Shown: positions 1 to 5,620 of the stretch, one piece after another
Layout: the number at the start of each line of letters is the position of its first letter
How positions within the stretch are numbered: the stretch's first letter is position 1
Assembly: GCA_902782505.1 (NCBI GenBank)
Contig: CACZNO010000055.1
Coordinates: 1 to 5,620 of the forward strand
Direction: 5' to 3'
DNA from: an uncultured Erysipelotrichaceae bacterium
GTDB taxonomy: Bacteria; Bacillota_I; Bacilli_A; Erysipelotrichales; Erysipelotrichaceae
DNA length: 5,620 nucleotides
The notes under the pieces: generated by a model
Told to the model about the DNA's origin: nothing
Database searches by the model: none
The model's input: only the letters and a program-made list of their open reading frames with translations
Made by a program: the position numbers and the translations under genes

Positions 1-779
1 CGCAGCATCGCCGATAACGTATCCATGATCGGAATAAACAGCAGCGTGATCGGCATCAGCATCGTGATAAACGTGCCGCTCTTGAAGCCCTGAATCGAGA
101 TGGACGCGATCATGAAGCCTAAGAACTGCGCGCCGCAGTCGCCGATAAAAATCGACGCCGGATGGAAATTGAATACTAAGAATCCCGCCGCCGCGCCGGC
201 TAAGATCAGCGCGAAGCGTATGATTTCCGGGCGGTTAACGACCGTGGAAATCATACAAATCGAGAATAGGACGATAATGCTGAACCCGCTGGATAACCCG
301 TCCATACCGTCCAGAAGGTTAATGGCGTTGGTAATACCGATCAGCCATACAAATGTGATTGCCAGGGTGAGGATGCCTGCCGGGATCCGGATGCCGAAAA
401 ACAGGTTGATGTCCTGCCATTCCACATTGCCCAGATACATTACTGCCAGCGCTCCCGCAATCTGGAATAATAGTTTATAACGCGGCCTAAGATTGACCAC
501 ATCATCCAGCAGTCCTCCCGCGAATACGATCGTGCCGCCCAACAGAATCGCCCGGACGCTTTGGTCCAAAGGACGCACAAACAATAAGCACCCGATCATA
601 AACGCGGTATACACCGCCACGCCTCCGATGCGCGGAATCTTTCCGTGATGTACCGTACGCTCGTTTTCCACGGCGAAAATACCGTATTTCCAGGCTGCTT
701 TCTTTACGGGAGGAACCAGAAATACCGCAATGATCATCGGTACAATAAAGTACAATATACGCATCCAGGCACTGTTCAT
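1..779 (-). CDS. Polyprenyl-phosphate sugar-1-phosphate transferase, WecA/TagO/MraY family (partial, C-terminus outside window)
   Basis: Integral membrane enzyme predicted to move a sugar-1-phosphate (typically GlcNAc-1-P) from a UDP-sugar to undecaprenyl phosphate, the first membrane step of wall polymer or capsule synthesis. The 259 visible residues show about eight or nine hydrophobic segments (for example residues 8-23, 52-69, 75-91, 134-150, 163-181, 188-204 and 236-255). Family motifs appear in order: HHGKIPRIGG at 44-53, LDDVVNL at 91-97 with the Mg-binding Asp pair D92/D93, NAINLLDGMDGL at 151-162 with D157 and D160, and FHPASIFIGDCG at 205-216. The C-terminal His-containing cytoplasmic loop and last helices lie beyond base 1; relatives are about 320-380 residues. 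The ATG at 779 follows the LCP stop after 10 bases. Its AAAGGAG (793-799) sits 13 bases upstream, rather far, but no better start exists. WecA-like and TagO-like roles cannot be separated here. MraY itself is unlikely because of the polysaccharide-locus context. Confidence 0.9.
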   Translation of the reverse strand, partial: MNSAWMRILYFIVPMIIAVFLVPPVKKAAWKYGIFAVENERTVHHGKIPRIGGVAVYTAFMIGCLLFVRPLDQSVRAILLGGTIVFAGGLLDDVVNLRPRYKLLFQIAGALAVMYLGNVEWQDINLFFGIRIPAGILTLAITFVWLIGITNAINLLDGMDGLSSGFSIIVLFSICMISTVVNRPEIIRFALILAGAAAGFLVFNFHPASIFIGDCGAQFLGFMIASISIQGFKSGTFITMLMPITLLFIPIMDTLSAML

Positions 780-789
780 CGGTTTTGTG

Positions 790-2343
790 TTACTCCTTTG
801 ACGGAACTCTTCCTTCTTTCACGTCCACAATCATCCGCTTCAGGGTATCGATCTGATCCTGATTCGGATATACAACGGACAGTTCCAGACTCGAACCGGT
901 CGACGCGCAGGTCTCCCATCCGAATCCTCCCTGTACGGAGTAGGTCGTAATATTCCATTTTGCCAGATCATCCAGCTGCATCTGACAAATCGCGTAGATT
1001 TCATCCATGCTGAGGGTCGTTGCGAACTGTCCCTGCAGCGCTGCCAGGATCTGGTCAAACTTCGTCACCATTTCCAGCGACGTCAGTTTTTCAATCAAGG
1101 CTTTCAGAACGATCTGCTGGTGCATGTTGCGGTCAAAGTCCCCGCCCGGCAGATTGTAACGTTCACGTACATAGGCCAGCGCCATGCCGCCGGTGCTCAG
1201 CGTGATTTCGCCTTCTTCAAAATATCCGTGGTATTCCTTGATGGAATTCGCTTTGAACCCATAGGGGTTATTGATGGTGACTCCGCCGATCCGGTCGATA
1301 ATCGTCATAAACGTATCAAAGTTCAGCATAATAAAGTAATCGATATCGGTATCGTAGATTTCCTGCAGAGCATTGATCGTGTTCTGAATGCCGTAGATTC
1401 CCATGTGCGTCAATTTGTCGCGTAAATGCGCAACTGCCGGATTGGGCACCCAGGAGTCTCTGGGCATTGTGCCGATCAAAACCTGTTTGGTCACCGGATT
1501 TACCGTTACGATCAGGTTTACGTCGGTTCTGCCTTCTAAGGAGATTTCCCCGTTCCGGTCATTTCCGCCGATATAAACGGTGAACGGTTCCTTGGTGATG
1601 TTTTCCTTGGTGTTCTTGTTGATCAGCTGAATCTTCTGTTTCACCGAATAGACCCGGCGCGTCTGCTGCTCAAAATTCGCGTATTCCGTCACGTTTTTTA
1701 TGACCGGAATATAACTCGCGTTGATGACCAGGACATCCGCCGTTCCGTTGTAGAACGCTTCGATCGCTTCCCACAAGTCGTTCATCGGCAAGGTCCGGAT
1801 CGCATCTTTTTCAATGTCCATCGCCTTCGATACGAACAGAAGCGCATAGTCTTCGTTTTCCTTATCGAGACCCGGCAGGATCATAAACGTTTTATCCTTG
1901 TAATCTTCAATGTGAATCACGGCTTCCCCCGTATTCGGGTCGATTTCATGTTCCGTGTCCGCCCGTTCAAAGAACGCGACTTCCAGTTCTCCTTCCGTCG
2001 GCACATCCGTAAACATGATTTCAATTCTCGAACGGATCGAAGGCAGATACACCGATCCGAACAGCAGAATCACCGTAAAAATCAAACACAGAACACCCCA
2101 GATGAGTTTTCCCATCGTCTTGATGTTCGGAAGAAGCACAAAGATTCCCAGGAAGAAACAGAGCCCGGCCAGCCCGGTCAAAAGCCACTGTCCCCACTTT
2201 TCCGGGAACATTTTAAATGTCATAAATACCGTATACATTCTCCATGACGCAAATATCAAAAGCGCCAGGCACACAATCGCAAAGATGAATGCCAGGATAT
2301 AACGGATTCTCGCTTGTTTCTGTATTCCCTGCAATTCCGTCAT
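790..2343 (-). CDS. LytR-CpsA-Psr (LCP) family wall polymer ligase, CpsA-like, three membrane segments
   Basis: Predicted membrane-anchored phosphotransferase that joins an undecaprenyl-linked glycopolymer to peptidoglycan on the outer face of the membrane. The 517-residue protein has three N-terminal membrane segments (about 15-36, 51-71, 78-100), then an extracytoplasmic accessory region (about 103-250), then the LCP domain (about 254-421) and a C-terminal tail. LCP hallmarks visible are GRTD at 271-274, PRDSW at 294-298, DKLTHMGIYG at 309-318, and YVRERYNLPGGDFDRNMHQQ at 391-410 with R393, R395, D402, R405 and Q409, the Arg/Asp set used for polyprenyl pyrophosphate and metal binding. The size and three-segment layout resemble streptococcal CpsA more than single-segment LytR/TagT proteins. 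The ATG is preceded by GGAGG (2354-2358) at 10 bases. Older annotations call this family transcriptional attenuators; ligase is now the supported role. Its neighbour, the WecA/TagO-like gene, would initiate the same polymer. Confidence 0.93.
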   Translation of the reverse strand: MTELQGIQKQARIRYILAFIFAIVCLALLIFASWRMYTVFMTFKMFPEKWGQWLLTGLAGLCFFLGIFVLLPNIKTMGKLIWGVLCLIFTVILLFGSVYLPSIRSRIEIMFTDVPTEGELEVAFFERADTEHEIDPNTGEAVIHIEDYKDKTFMILPGLDKENEDYALLFVSKAMDIEKDAIRTLPMNDLWEAIEAFYNGTADVLVINASYIPVIKNVTEYANFEQQTRRVYSVKQKIQLINKNTKENITKEPFTVYIGGNDRNGEISLEGRTDVNLIVTVNPVTKQVLIGTMPRDSWVPNPAVAHLRDKLTHMGIYGIQNTINALQEIYDTDIDYFIMLNFDTFMTIIDRIGGVTINNPYGFKANSIKEYHGYFEEGEITLSTGGMALAYVRERYNLPGGDFDRNMHQQIVLKALIEKLTSLEMVTKFDQILAALQGQFATTLSMDEIYAICQMQLDDLAKWNITTYSVQGGFGWETCASTGSSLELSVVYPNQDQIDTLKRMIVDVKEGRVPSKE

Positions 2344-2386
2344 CCGTAAAAAACCTCCAAAACAATATACATTAAACTATTGTTTT
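2344..2386 (-). promoter_or_regulatory. LCP gene ribosome binding site with adjoining inverted repeat
   Basis: The 33-base gap between licD-C and the LCP gene is the longest in the window. In the transcript, AAAACAATA (2378-2386) and TATTGTTTT (2359-2367) form a perfect 9-base inverted repeat around a 10-base loop. The second arm directly touches the GGAGG Shine-Dalgarno (2354-2358), which is 10 bases from the LCP ATG. The first arm overlaps the licD-C stop codon (2377-2379), so ribosomes ending there would open the stem. Eight of nine pairs are A-T, so the stem is weak. The run of T after GGAGG does not follow a GC-rich stem, so this is not a convincing terminator. Confidence 0.4.
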
Positions 2387-3195
2387 TCCGATTCGTCAAT
2401 CATCCACGCCTGTAAGACGTTGCCTTTCCGTAATTCAATCGGAGGATATTCCATATAGGACTTCCCGTAGTTGATTTCCAGGATCCGTTCGTAGTTTGCC
2501 GGGCAGCGGAACATATGCCCTTCGAATTCCATCATGACCGAAGGTTCCAGGTCTTTTTTCGGGAACGCCTCGTAGATTTCCGGACAATACGCCACCTCGT
2601 CCACCATGTCGCACTCTTCGTACTTATTGGTAAGCGCCAGCTTTTCCATCTTCCGGGCATAATGACCCGGACCTACGATATGCCGGTACAGCTGAATCGG
2701 AAACTTTAAGACTGTCCGGACGATTCCGTCTCCCCTGAACAGCGGATAACGCGAACGGTAATGAAGCTCGAATAAATCTTTTTCCTGTTGATGGATGCGG
2801 TCAATCGCCGCCTGGTCCGAAGGCACCCCGTCCAGTGCGAAGATGTCAAGCCAGAGATTTTTTTCCTGACTGACGCCGCGGCTTCTTACCTTGGTGCGCG
2901 GATCGATAATGTTGATCCACGGATAGGCGCTGTTGTGTTTGTCCGCGTATTGGAACTGTAATCCGTCCGGCAGCGGTTCTTTTTCGATGTATTTCTTCAG
3001 TTTTTCGTAATCCGGACGCGGCATGATGATATCCACGTCGTCATCCCACGGAATAAACCCCTTATGCCGCACCGCGCCTAACAGAGTTCCGTAATAAAGA
3101 TAGTAGGTCAACCCGTGATCTTCGATATAATCCGTCAGAGCCACCAGCATCTTCAGCTCATGTTTCTTGATTTCTTCCAGTGTCATTTCACGCAT
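2377..3195 (-). CDS. licD: LicD family phosphotransferase, third copy in transcription order (licD-C)
   Basis: Cytoplasmic nucleotidyltransferase-fold enzyme of the LicD/fukutin type. Characterised LicD proteins transfer phosphocholine from CDP-choline to a sugar; other family members transfer different phospho-alditol groups, so the donor here is unknown. It has 272 residues, the normal family length (about 270). The signature [10 protein letters not shown] at 35-44 and [11 protein letters not shown] at 46-56 holds the metal-binding acidic residues D51-D53 and D55. A second block, WLDIFALDGVP at 115-125, keeps D117 and D122 but has Ala at 120 where the two sister copies have Pro. Near the end, YGKSYMEYPP (243-252) departs from the YGDYxxLPP form of the family by one extra residue. 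The ATG at 3195 lies 3 bases after the licD-B stop, with AAGGAG (3204-3209) 8 bases upstream; the next Met, residue 4, is less well placed. No signal peptide or membrane segment is seen. Confidence 0.9.
   Translation of the reverse strand: MREMTLEEIKKHELKMLVALTDYIEDHGLTYYLYYGTLLGAVRHKGFIPWDDDVDIIMPRPDYEKLKKYIEKEPLPDGLQFQYADKHNSAYPWINIIDPRTKVRSRGVSQEKNLWLDIFALDGVPSDQAAIDRIHQQEKDLFELHYRSRYPLFRGDGIVRTVLKFPIQLYRHIVGPGHYARKMEKLALTNKYEECDMVDEVAYCPEIYEAFPKKDLEPSVMMEFEGHMFRCPANYERILEINYGKSYMEYPPIELRKGNVLQAWMIDESEKQ
3010..3093 (-). repeat. Conserved LicD signature block, copy in licD-C
   Basis: An 84-base segment coding for residues 35-62 (YGTLL to PRPD) that recurs at 3823-3906 and 4626-4709, at spacings of 813 and 803 bases. 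The copies differ from one another at only about three residues of 28. On the plus strand a run reading tccggacgcggcat is shared by all three. This is paralogy of the catalytic region, not a mobile repeat, but it is the longest similar stretch among the copies and a plausible site for recombination between them. Confidence 0.75.
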
Positions 3196-3198
3196 AAT

Positions 3199-4008
3199 CT
3201 ACTCTCCTTCATCCAACAGATACGCTTTGTGTATATAACCGACCTGTTTTTCCTTGGGCGGAAGCTCCCAATAGTTTCCGAACATCGTCCGCAGGATCTT
3301 GTCCGCGTTGTTCGGCGCATAGAATTCTCGTCCCTCGAAGCCGATCTTTTTCGCGGGAAACAAATCCTTTTTCGCAAAGACTTCCGATTCGTCCGGAAAA
3401 TACGTCATTACAGCGCATTCCGTTCCTTCTTCATAGGGAACTTCCTTCGCCAGTTTTTCCATTTGTTCCGCGAATTTTGCCGGACCGGTCTTATGCGCCC
3501 AGTACAGAAGCGGAAACTTCAGAATCCCGCGCAATGTTCCGGCGTCGCGCTTGTACGGATAACGGGAACGCACATGATTCTTGTGCAGGCGGCGTCCTTT
3601 TTCCTTACGCTTTTTCGCCGCGGCTTCGTCTTTTGGCATTCCGTCCAGCGGGAACACGTCCACGAACAGGTTTTCTTCCATCGCCAGTTCGTCGTTTTCG
3701 ATTTTTGTGCGGGTATCGATGATATACATCCACGGGTAAACGGAATTTCCGTCATGTACGCTGGCCGGAATGTAATACGGCGCCAGCGGTTCTGTTTTCA
3801 GAAGCTTACGGAATTCCTCGTAGTCCGGACGCGGCATCGCGATGTCAATATCGTCGTCCCACGGTATAAAGCCCTGATGACGCACCGCGCCTAAAAGAGT
3901 ACCGTAAAACAGCACATACCGCAGGTTGTGCCGTTCGAGATATTCGGCGATGCACACGAGAATATCCCATGTCATCTTTTTGTATTCCCGCACCGATAAT
4001 TCCTTCAT
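3199..4008 (-). CDS. licD: LicD family phosphotransferase, second copy in transcription order (licD-B)
   Basis: Second of three tandem LicD paralogues, 269 residues, predicted soluble enzyme that decorates a surface-polymer precursor with phosphocholine or a related phospho-group. The signature [10 protein letters not shown] (35-44) and [17 protein letters not shown] (46-62) carries D51, D52, D53 and D55. [11 protein letters not shown] (115-125) carries D117 and D122, and [10 protein letters not shown] (242-251) is close to the family's C-terminal motif. It resembles licD-C more than licD-A in the middle: both have an RSRYP block at 147-151 followed by LKFP and a MEKLA stretch near 183-187. 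The ATG at 4006-4008 overlaps the licD-A stop as ATGA. AAAGAGG (4013-4019) is only 4 bases upstream, so translation probably depends partly on ribosomes finishing licD-A. Acceptor and donor cannot be read from the sequence. Confidence 0.91.
   Translation of the reverse strand: MKELSVREYKKMTWDILVCIAEYLERHNLRYVLFYGTLLGAVRHQGFIPWDDDIDIAMPRPDYEEFRKLLKTEPLAPYYIPASVHDGNSVYPWMYIIDTRTKIENDELAMEENLFVDVFPLDGMPKDEAAAKKRKEKGRRLHKNHVRSRYPYKRDAGTLRGILKFPLLYWAHKTGPAKFAEQMEKLAKEVPYEEGTECAVMTYFPDESEVFAKKDLFPAKKIGFEGREFYAPNNADKILRTMFGNYWELPPKEKQVGYIHKAYLLDEGE
3823..3906 (-). repeat. Conserved LicD signature block, copy in licD-B
   Basis: Residues 35-62 of licD-B, equivalent to 3010-3093 and 4626-4709. Relative to licD-A it differs at three residues (I/L at 54, A/T at 57, D/E at 62). 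Confidence 0.75.
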
Positions 4009-4019
4009 GCTTCCTCTTT
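4005..4019 (-). promoter_or_regulatory. Translational coupling junction licD-A/licD-B (ATGA overlap)
   Basis: The licD-A stop TGA (4005-4007) and the licD-B start ATG (4006-4008) share bases as ATGA. The purine-rich AAAGAGG (4013-4019) within the last licD-A codons (Lys-Glu-Glu-Ala) is the likely Shine-Dalgarno, only 4 bases from the ATG. That short spacing suggests re-initiation by terminating ribosomes and roughly matched amounts of the two enzymes. Confidence 0.65.
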
Positions 4020-4811
4020 CACGTAAATTGTCGCCGAATGATACCGGCGTTTTTCTTCCGGCGGCAGCGTTTCGTAGTCGCCGTAGAGATTTTTCAGTCT
4101 TTTCCGGTATTCGCGGATCACCGGGACTTCCCGGTTTTCAAACACGAGTTTTCCTGACGGAAAGAGATCCTGCCGGTCCAGAACCTCTCCTTCGTACGCG
4201 TCGCCCCACACCGTATTGGCGCATGATCCGCACTGTTCATACGGATGTTTCAAGGCGTTTTCCCGCAGTTTTTCCCCGTAATAGCGCTGGCCTTTGTTTC
4301 TTGCGTGCAGCAATAACGGAAGACGCGCGATTTTGCGGAAAGCCGTATTGCCGGTTCCGATTCTGGCAATCGCCCGGTCGCTCCACGCGATCAGTTCCTT
4401 TTCTTCTTCAAACAACGCGGCGCGTTCTTCTTTCCCCGGAACCCCGTCCAGCGGAAACACGTCGATCCATAACCGGGTGTCTTCCTTATTCAGAAGAGAC
4501 TGCACCGTTGTTTCGTTGTCGACCAGTTTTCCAAACGGATAATCCATCTTCCCGTTTTCGAATGCGATCCATTCGTACGGTGCGGACGGAGGTTCTTTTT
4601 CAAAACACGCGCAAAGTTTCTCGTATTCCGGACGCGGCATCGTGATATCCAGATCGTCGTCCCATGGGATGAAGCCCTGATGGCGCACCGCCCCCAGAAG
4701 AGTTCCGTAATCAACCCAGTACAGGATGTCATGCGCACGGCAGTACCTGTCAAACGCATCGTACATCTTCAACAGGCGTTCTTTCGCTTCCGCCGGCGAT
4801 AATTTTCTCAT
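4005..4811 (-). CDS. licD: LicD family phosphotransferase, first copy in transcription order (licD-A)
   Basis: First of the three LicD paralogues, 268 residues. The nucleotidyltransferase signature [10 protein letters not shown] (35-44) and [17 protein letters not shown] (46-62) has all four acidic residues at exactly the positions seen in the other two copies. [11 protein letters not shown] (115-125) and a canonical C-terminal [14 protein letters not shown] (242-255) complete the family pattern, making this the most typical LicD of the set. The middle (about 126-200) is the most divergent: it lacks the RSRYP block of the other copies and has a CGSC pair of cysteines at 194-197. The ATG (4809-4811) overlaps the flippase stop as ATGA, with GAGG (4819-4822) 7 bases upstream inside the flippase's last codons. 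The predicted role is addition of phosphocholine or another phospho-substituent to a lipid-linked sugar on the cytoplasmic side before flipping. The licA/B/C genes for choline uptake and activation are not in this window. Confidence 0.92.
   Translation of the reverse strand: MRKLSPAEAKERLLKMYDAFDRYCRAHDILYWVDYGTLLGAVRHQGFIPWDDDLDITMPRPEYEKLCACFEKEPPSAPYEWIAFENGKMDYPFGKLVDNETTVQSLLNKEDTRLWIDVFPLDGVPGKEERAALFEEEKELIAWSDRAIARIGTGNTAFRKIARLPLLLHARNKGQRYYGEKLRENALKHPYEQCGSCANTVWGDAYEGEVLDRQDLFPSGKLVFENREVPVIREYRKRLKNLYGDYETLPPEEKRRYHSATIYVKEEA
4626..4709 (-). repeat. Conserved LicD signature block, copy in licD-A
   Basis: Residues 35-62 of licD-A, equivalent to 3010-3093 and 3823-3906. It contains the WDDDLDI metal-binding core and ends PRPE rather than PRPD. 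Confidence 0.75.
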
Positions 4812-4822
4812 GCGGCTTCCTC
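4808..4822 (-). promoter_or_regulatory. Translational coupling junction flippase/licD-A (ATGA overlap)
   Basis: The flippase stop TGA (4808-4810) and the licD-A ATG (4809-4811) overlap as ATGA. GAGG (4819-4822), encoded by the Glu-Glu codons near the flippase C-terminus, is 7 bases from the ATG. The arrangement and the GAGGAAGC sequence match the licD-A/licD-B junction. Confidence 0.65.
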
Positions 4823-5620
4823 GCTTCCGGCATGGACAAAGTCCTTACGGTAATACAGGACCATGCCGCCGCGTAACGCCAGCAGGAAGAATTCCGTAAC
4901 GCAGCGTAACGTTGCCAGGGAAATCAGCGTAAAATTCCCGGTGATTCCCAACAGTGCCAGCCCGCCGCATTGGAACAGAGCCGCGATGATCGTACTCGCC
5001 GTTGTCTGTTTGGTTTTCGAAACAGCGCCTAATCCGGGCCATCCCAAAAGCTGCGCCGGGAAACTGAACAGCAGCACCGGAATCAGACGGCGGAAGATCG
5101 GAATCGCGGAGATATACTTCTCCTTGCCGAAAATTCCCAGAACTGCCGGAGCGGCATAGAACGAGAAAATGCATCCTGCGACGATCAGCGGCATAAAGAT
5201 CAGCAGCACTTTCCGCAGATATTTCAAATCCCGGCAGCGCATCATCTCCGGATAAATACCGTCCGTGATCGGATCGTACAATGCCAGAATCGCGGAAATC
5301 AGCACCATCGCGTTGCCCCAATACGCCGCGTCGGTCTTGGTCAGGTAAATCCCCACCAGCATCGTATTCAGCGCACCGAAGGCGGTTGTCGCGATATTGG
5401 AGACGAAGTACACCGTGGACTCGCCCAGTTTCACCAAAGCTTCCCGGATATTCGAAAGGCCGATCTTATAGCCCAGCTGTTTGATTTTCCAGGTGACAAC
5501 GACCGCCGCAATCACCGAGGTAAAGATATCCAGGTATGCCACCATCATCAAATCCGCGTCGCCATGGATCAAAACGAAGGTCAAAACCGTGGAAATACTC
5601 TTGGTGATGAAATACCGGTA
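4808..5620 (-). CDS. Wzx/MATE-like polysaccharide flippase (partial, N-terminus outside window)
   Basis: C-terminal 270 residues of a polytopic membrane protein of the Wzx (polysaccharide transporter, MOP superfamily) type, which flips undecaprenyl-linked oligosaccharides from the inner to the outer face of the membrane. The frame stays open to the right edge; the visible part begins [10 protein letters not shown]. Hydrophobic segments lie at about 22-43, 69-92, 102-122, 138-160, 177-200, 208-227 and 230-256. Typical Wzx features are the [20 protein letters not shown] stretch (99-118) followed by YPEM (123-126), IFGKEKY (163-169) before a helix, and a short charged tail ending GSEEAA. A TTG at 5582-5584 could open a shorter frame, but conserved-looking sequence continues upstream, so the true start lies outside. 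About 200 N-terminal residues are probably missing, since full-length relatives are about 420-500. The stop overlaps the licD-A start, which points to co-translation. Export of the LicD-decorated unit is the obvious inference. Confidence 0.88.
   Translation of the reverse strand, partial: YRYFITKSISTVLTFVLIHGDADLMMVAYLDIFTSVIAAVVVTWKIKQLGYKIGLSNIREALVKLGESTVYFVSNIATTAFGALNTMLVGIYLTKTDAAYWGNAMVLISAILALYDPITDGIYPEMMRCRDLKYLRKVLLIFMPLIVAGCIFSFYAAPAVLGIFGKEKYISAIPIFRRLIPVLLFSFPAQLLGWPGLGAVSKTKQTTASTIIAALFQCGGLALLGITGNFTLISLATLRCVTEFFLLALRGGMVLYYRKDFVHAGSEEAA

Noticed and set aside
100..480. Plus-strand open frame of 126 codons
   Set aside because: Complement of the WecA/TagO-like gene, whose motifs on the minus strand are unmistakable.
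480..505. Asn at residue 96 of the WecA/TagO-like protein, where E. coli WecA has Asp after the Asp pair
   Set aside because: The two metal-binding Asp (92, 93) are present, and I recall variation at this third position among Gram-positive relatives; not enough to suggest altered activity.
1912..2302. Overlapping plus-strand open frames opposite the LCP gene
   Set aside because: Shadows of the membrane and accessory regions of the LCP protein; no supporting motif or neighbour.
2342..2374. Ten-codon mini-frame on the minus strand (MYIVLEVFYG) whose TGA overlaps the LCP ATG
   Set aside because: It has no good Shine-Dalgarno of its own and contains the LCP ribosome binding site; a frame this short can arise by chance.
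2344..2376. Possible terminator between licD-C and the LCP gene
   Set aside because: The stem is nearly all A-T and is followed by GGAGG rather than directly by a U-tract, so intrinsic termination is unlikely.
3115..3894. Long open frame on the plus strand (259 codons) opposite licD-B and licD-C
   Set aside because: It lies entirely antisense to two genes with clear family motifs, has no family-like features, and its composition (rich in Phe, Arg, His) is what reverse-reading of these codons gives.
3926..4645. Plus-strand open frame of 239 codons opposite licD-A
   Set aside because: Antisense shadow of licD-A, Arg/Ser/Pro-rich with no recognisable domain.
5582..5584. TTG as start of the flippase-like gene
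   Set aside because: The reading frame stays open with membrane-protein-like sequence to the right edge, and about 200 N-terminal residues of a normal flippase would be missing. The gene is cut by the window edge.

Overview
The window is a fragment of a cell-surface polysaccharide or teichoic-acid-like polymer locus. The organism is most likely a Firmicute of intermediate G+C content. The clues are the CpsA-type LCP protein with three membrane segments, the LicD proteins, and strong Shine-Dalgarno sequences (GGAGG, AAGGAG, AAAGGAG). An Erysipelotrichia-like or streptococcal/lactobacillal relative would fit, but the sequence alone does not settle the genus.

All six genes lie on the minus strand and are transcribed from right to left. 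They fill almost the whole window. In transcription order they are: the C-terminal part of a Wzx/MATE-like polysaccharide flippase (4808-5620, start beyond the right edge); three consecutive LicD-family phosphotransferases (licD-A 4005-4811, licD-B 3199-4008, licD-C 2377-3195); a LytR-CpsA-Psr (LCP) protein (790-2343); and the N-terminal part of a polyprenyl-phosphate sugar-1-phosphate transferase of the WecA/TagO family (1-779, end beyond the left edge). That last gene is read here by translating the complement of 1-779.

The junctions are very tight: two 4-base ATGA overlaps, then gaps of 3, 33 and 10 bases. I see no terminator or promoter, so the genes look like the interior of one operon. 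The only gap longer than 10 bases, before the LCP gene, carries a 9-base inverted repeat abutting the LCP ribosome binding site.

Together the genes cover several steps of one pathway. The WecA/TagO-like enzyme would start the chain on undecaprenyl phosphate. The LicD proteins would add phosphocholine or another phospho-substituent to sugars. The flippase would carry the lipid-linked unit across the membrane, and the LCP protein would attach the finished polymer to peptidoglycan. Choline uptake and activation genes (licA/B/C) are not in the window, so the LicD donor is open. The most notable feature is the row of three divergent LicD paralogues, all keeping the catalytic signature at identical residue positions.
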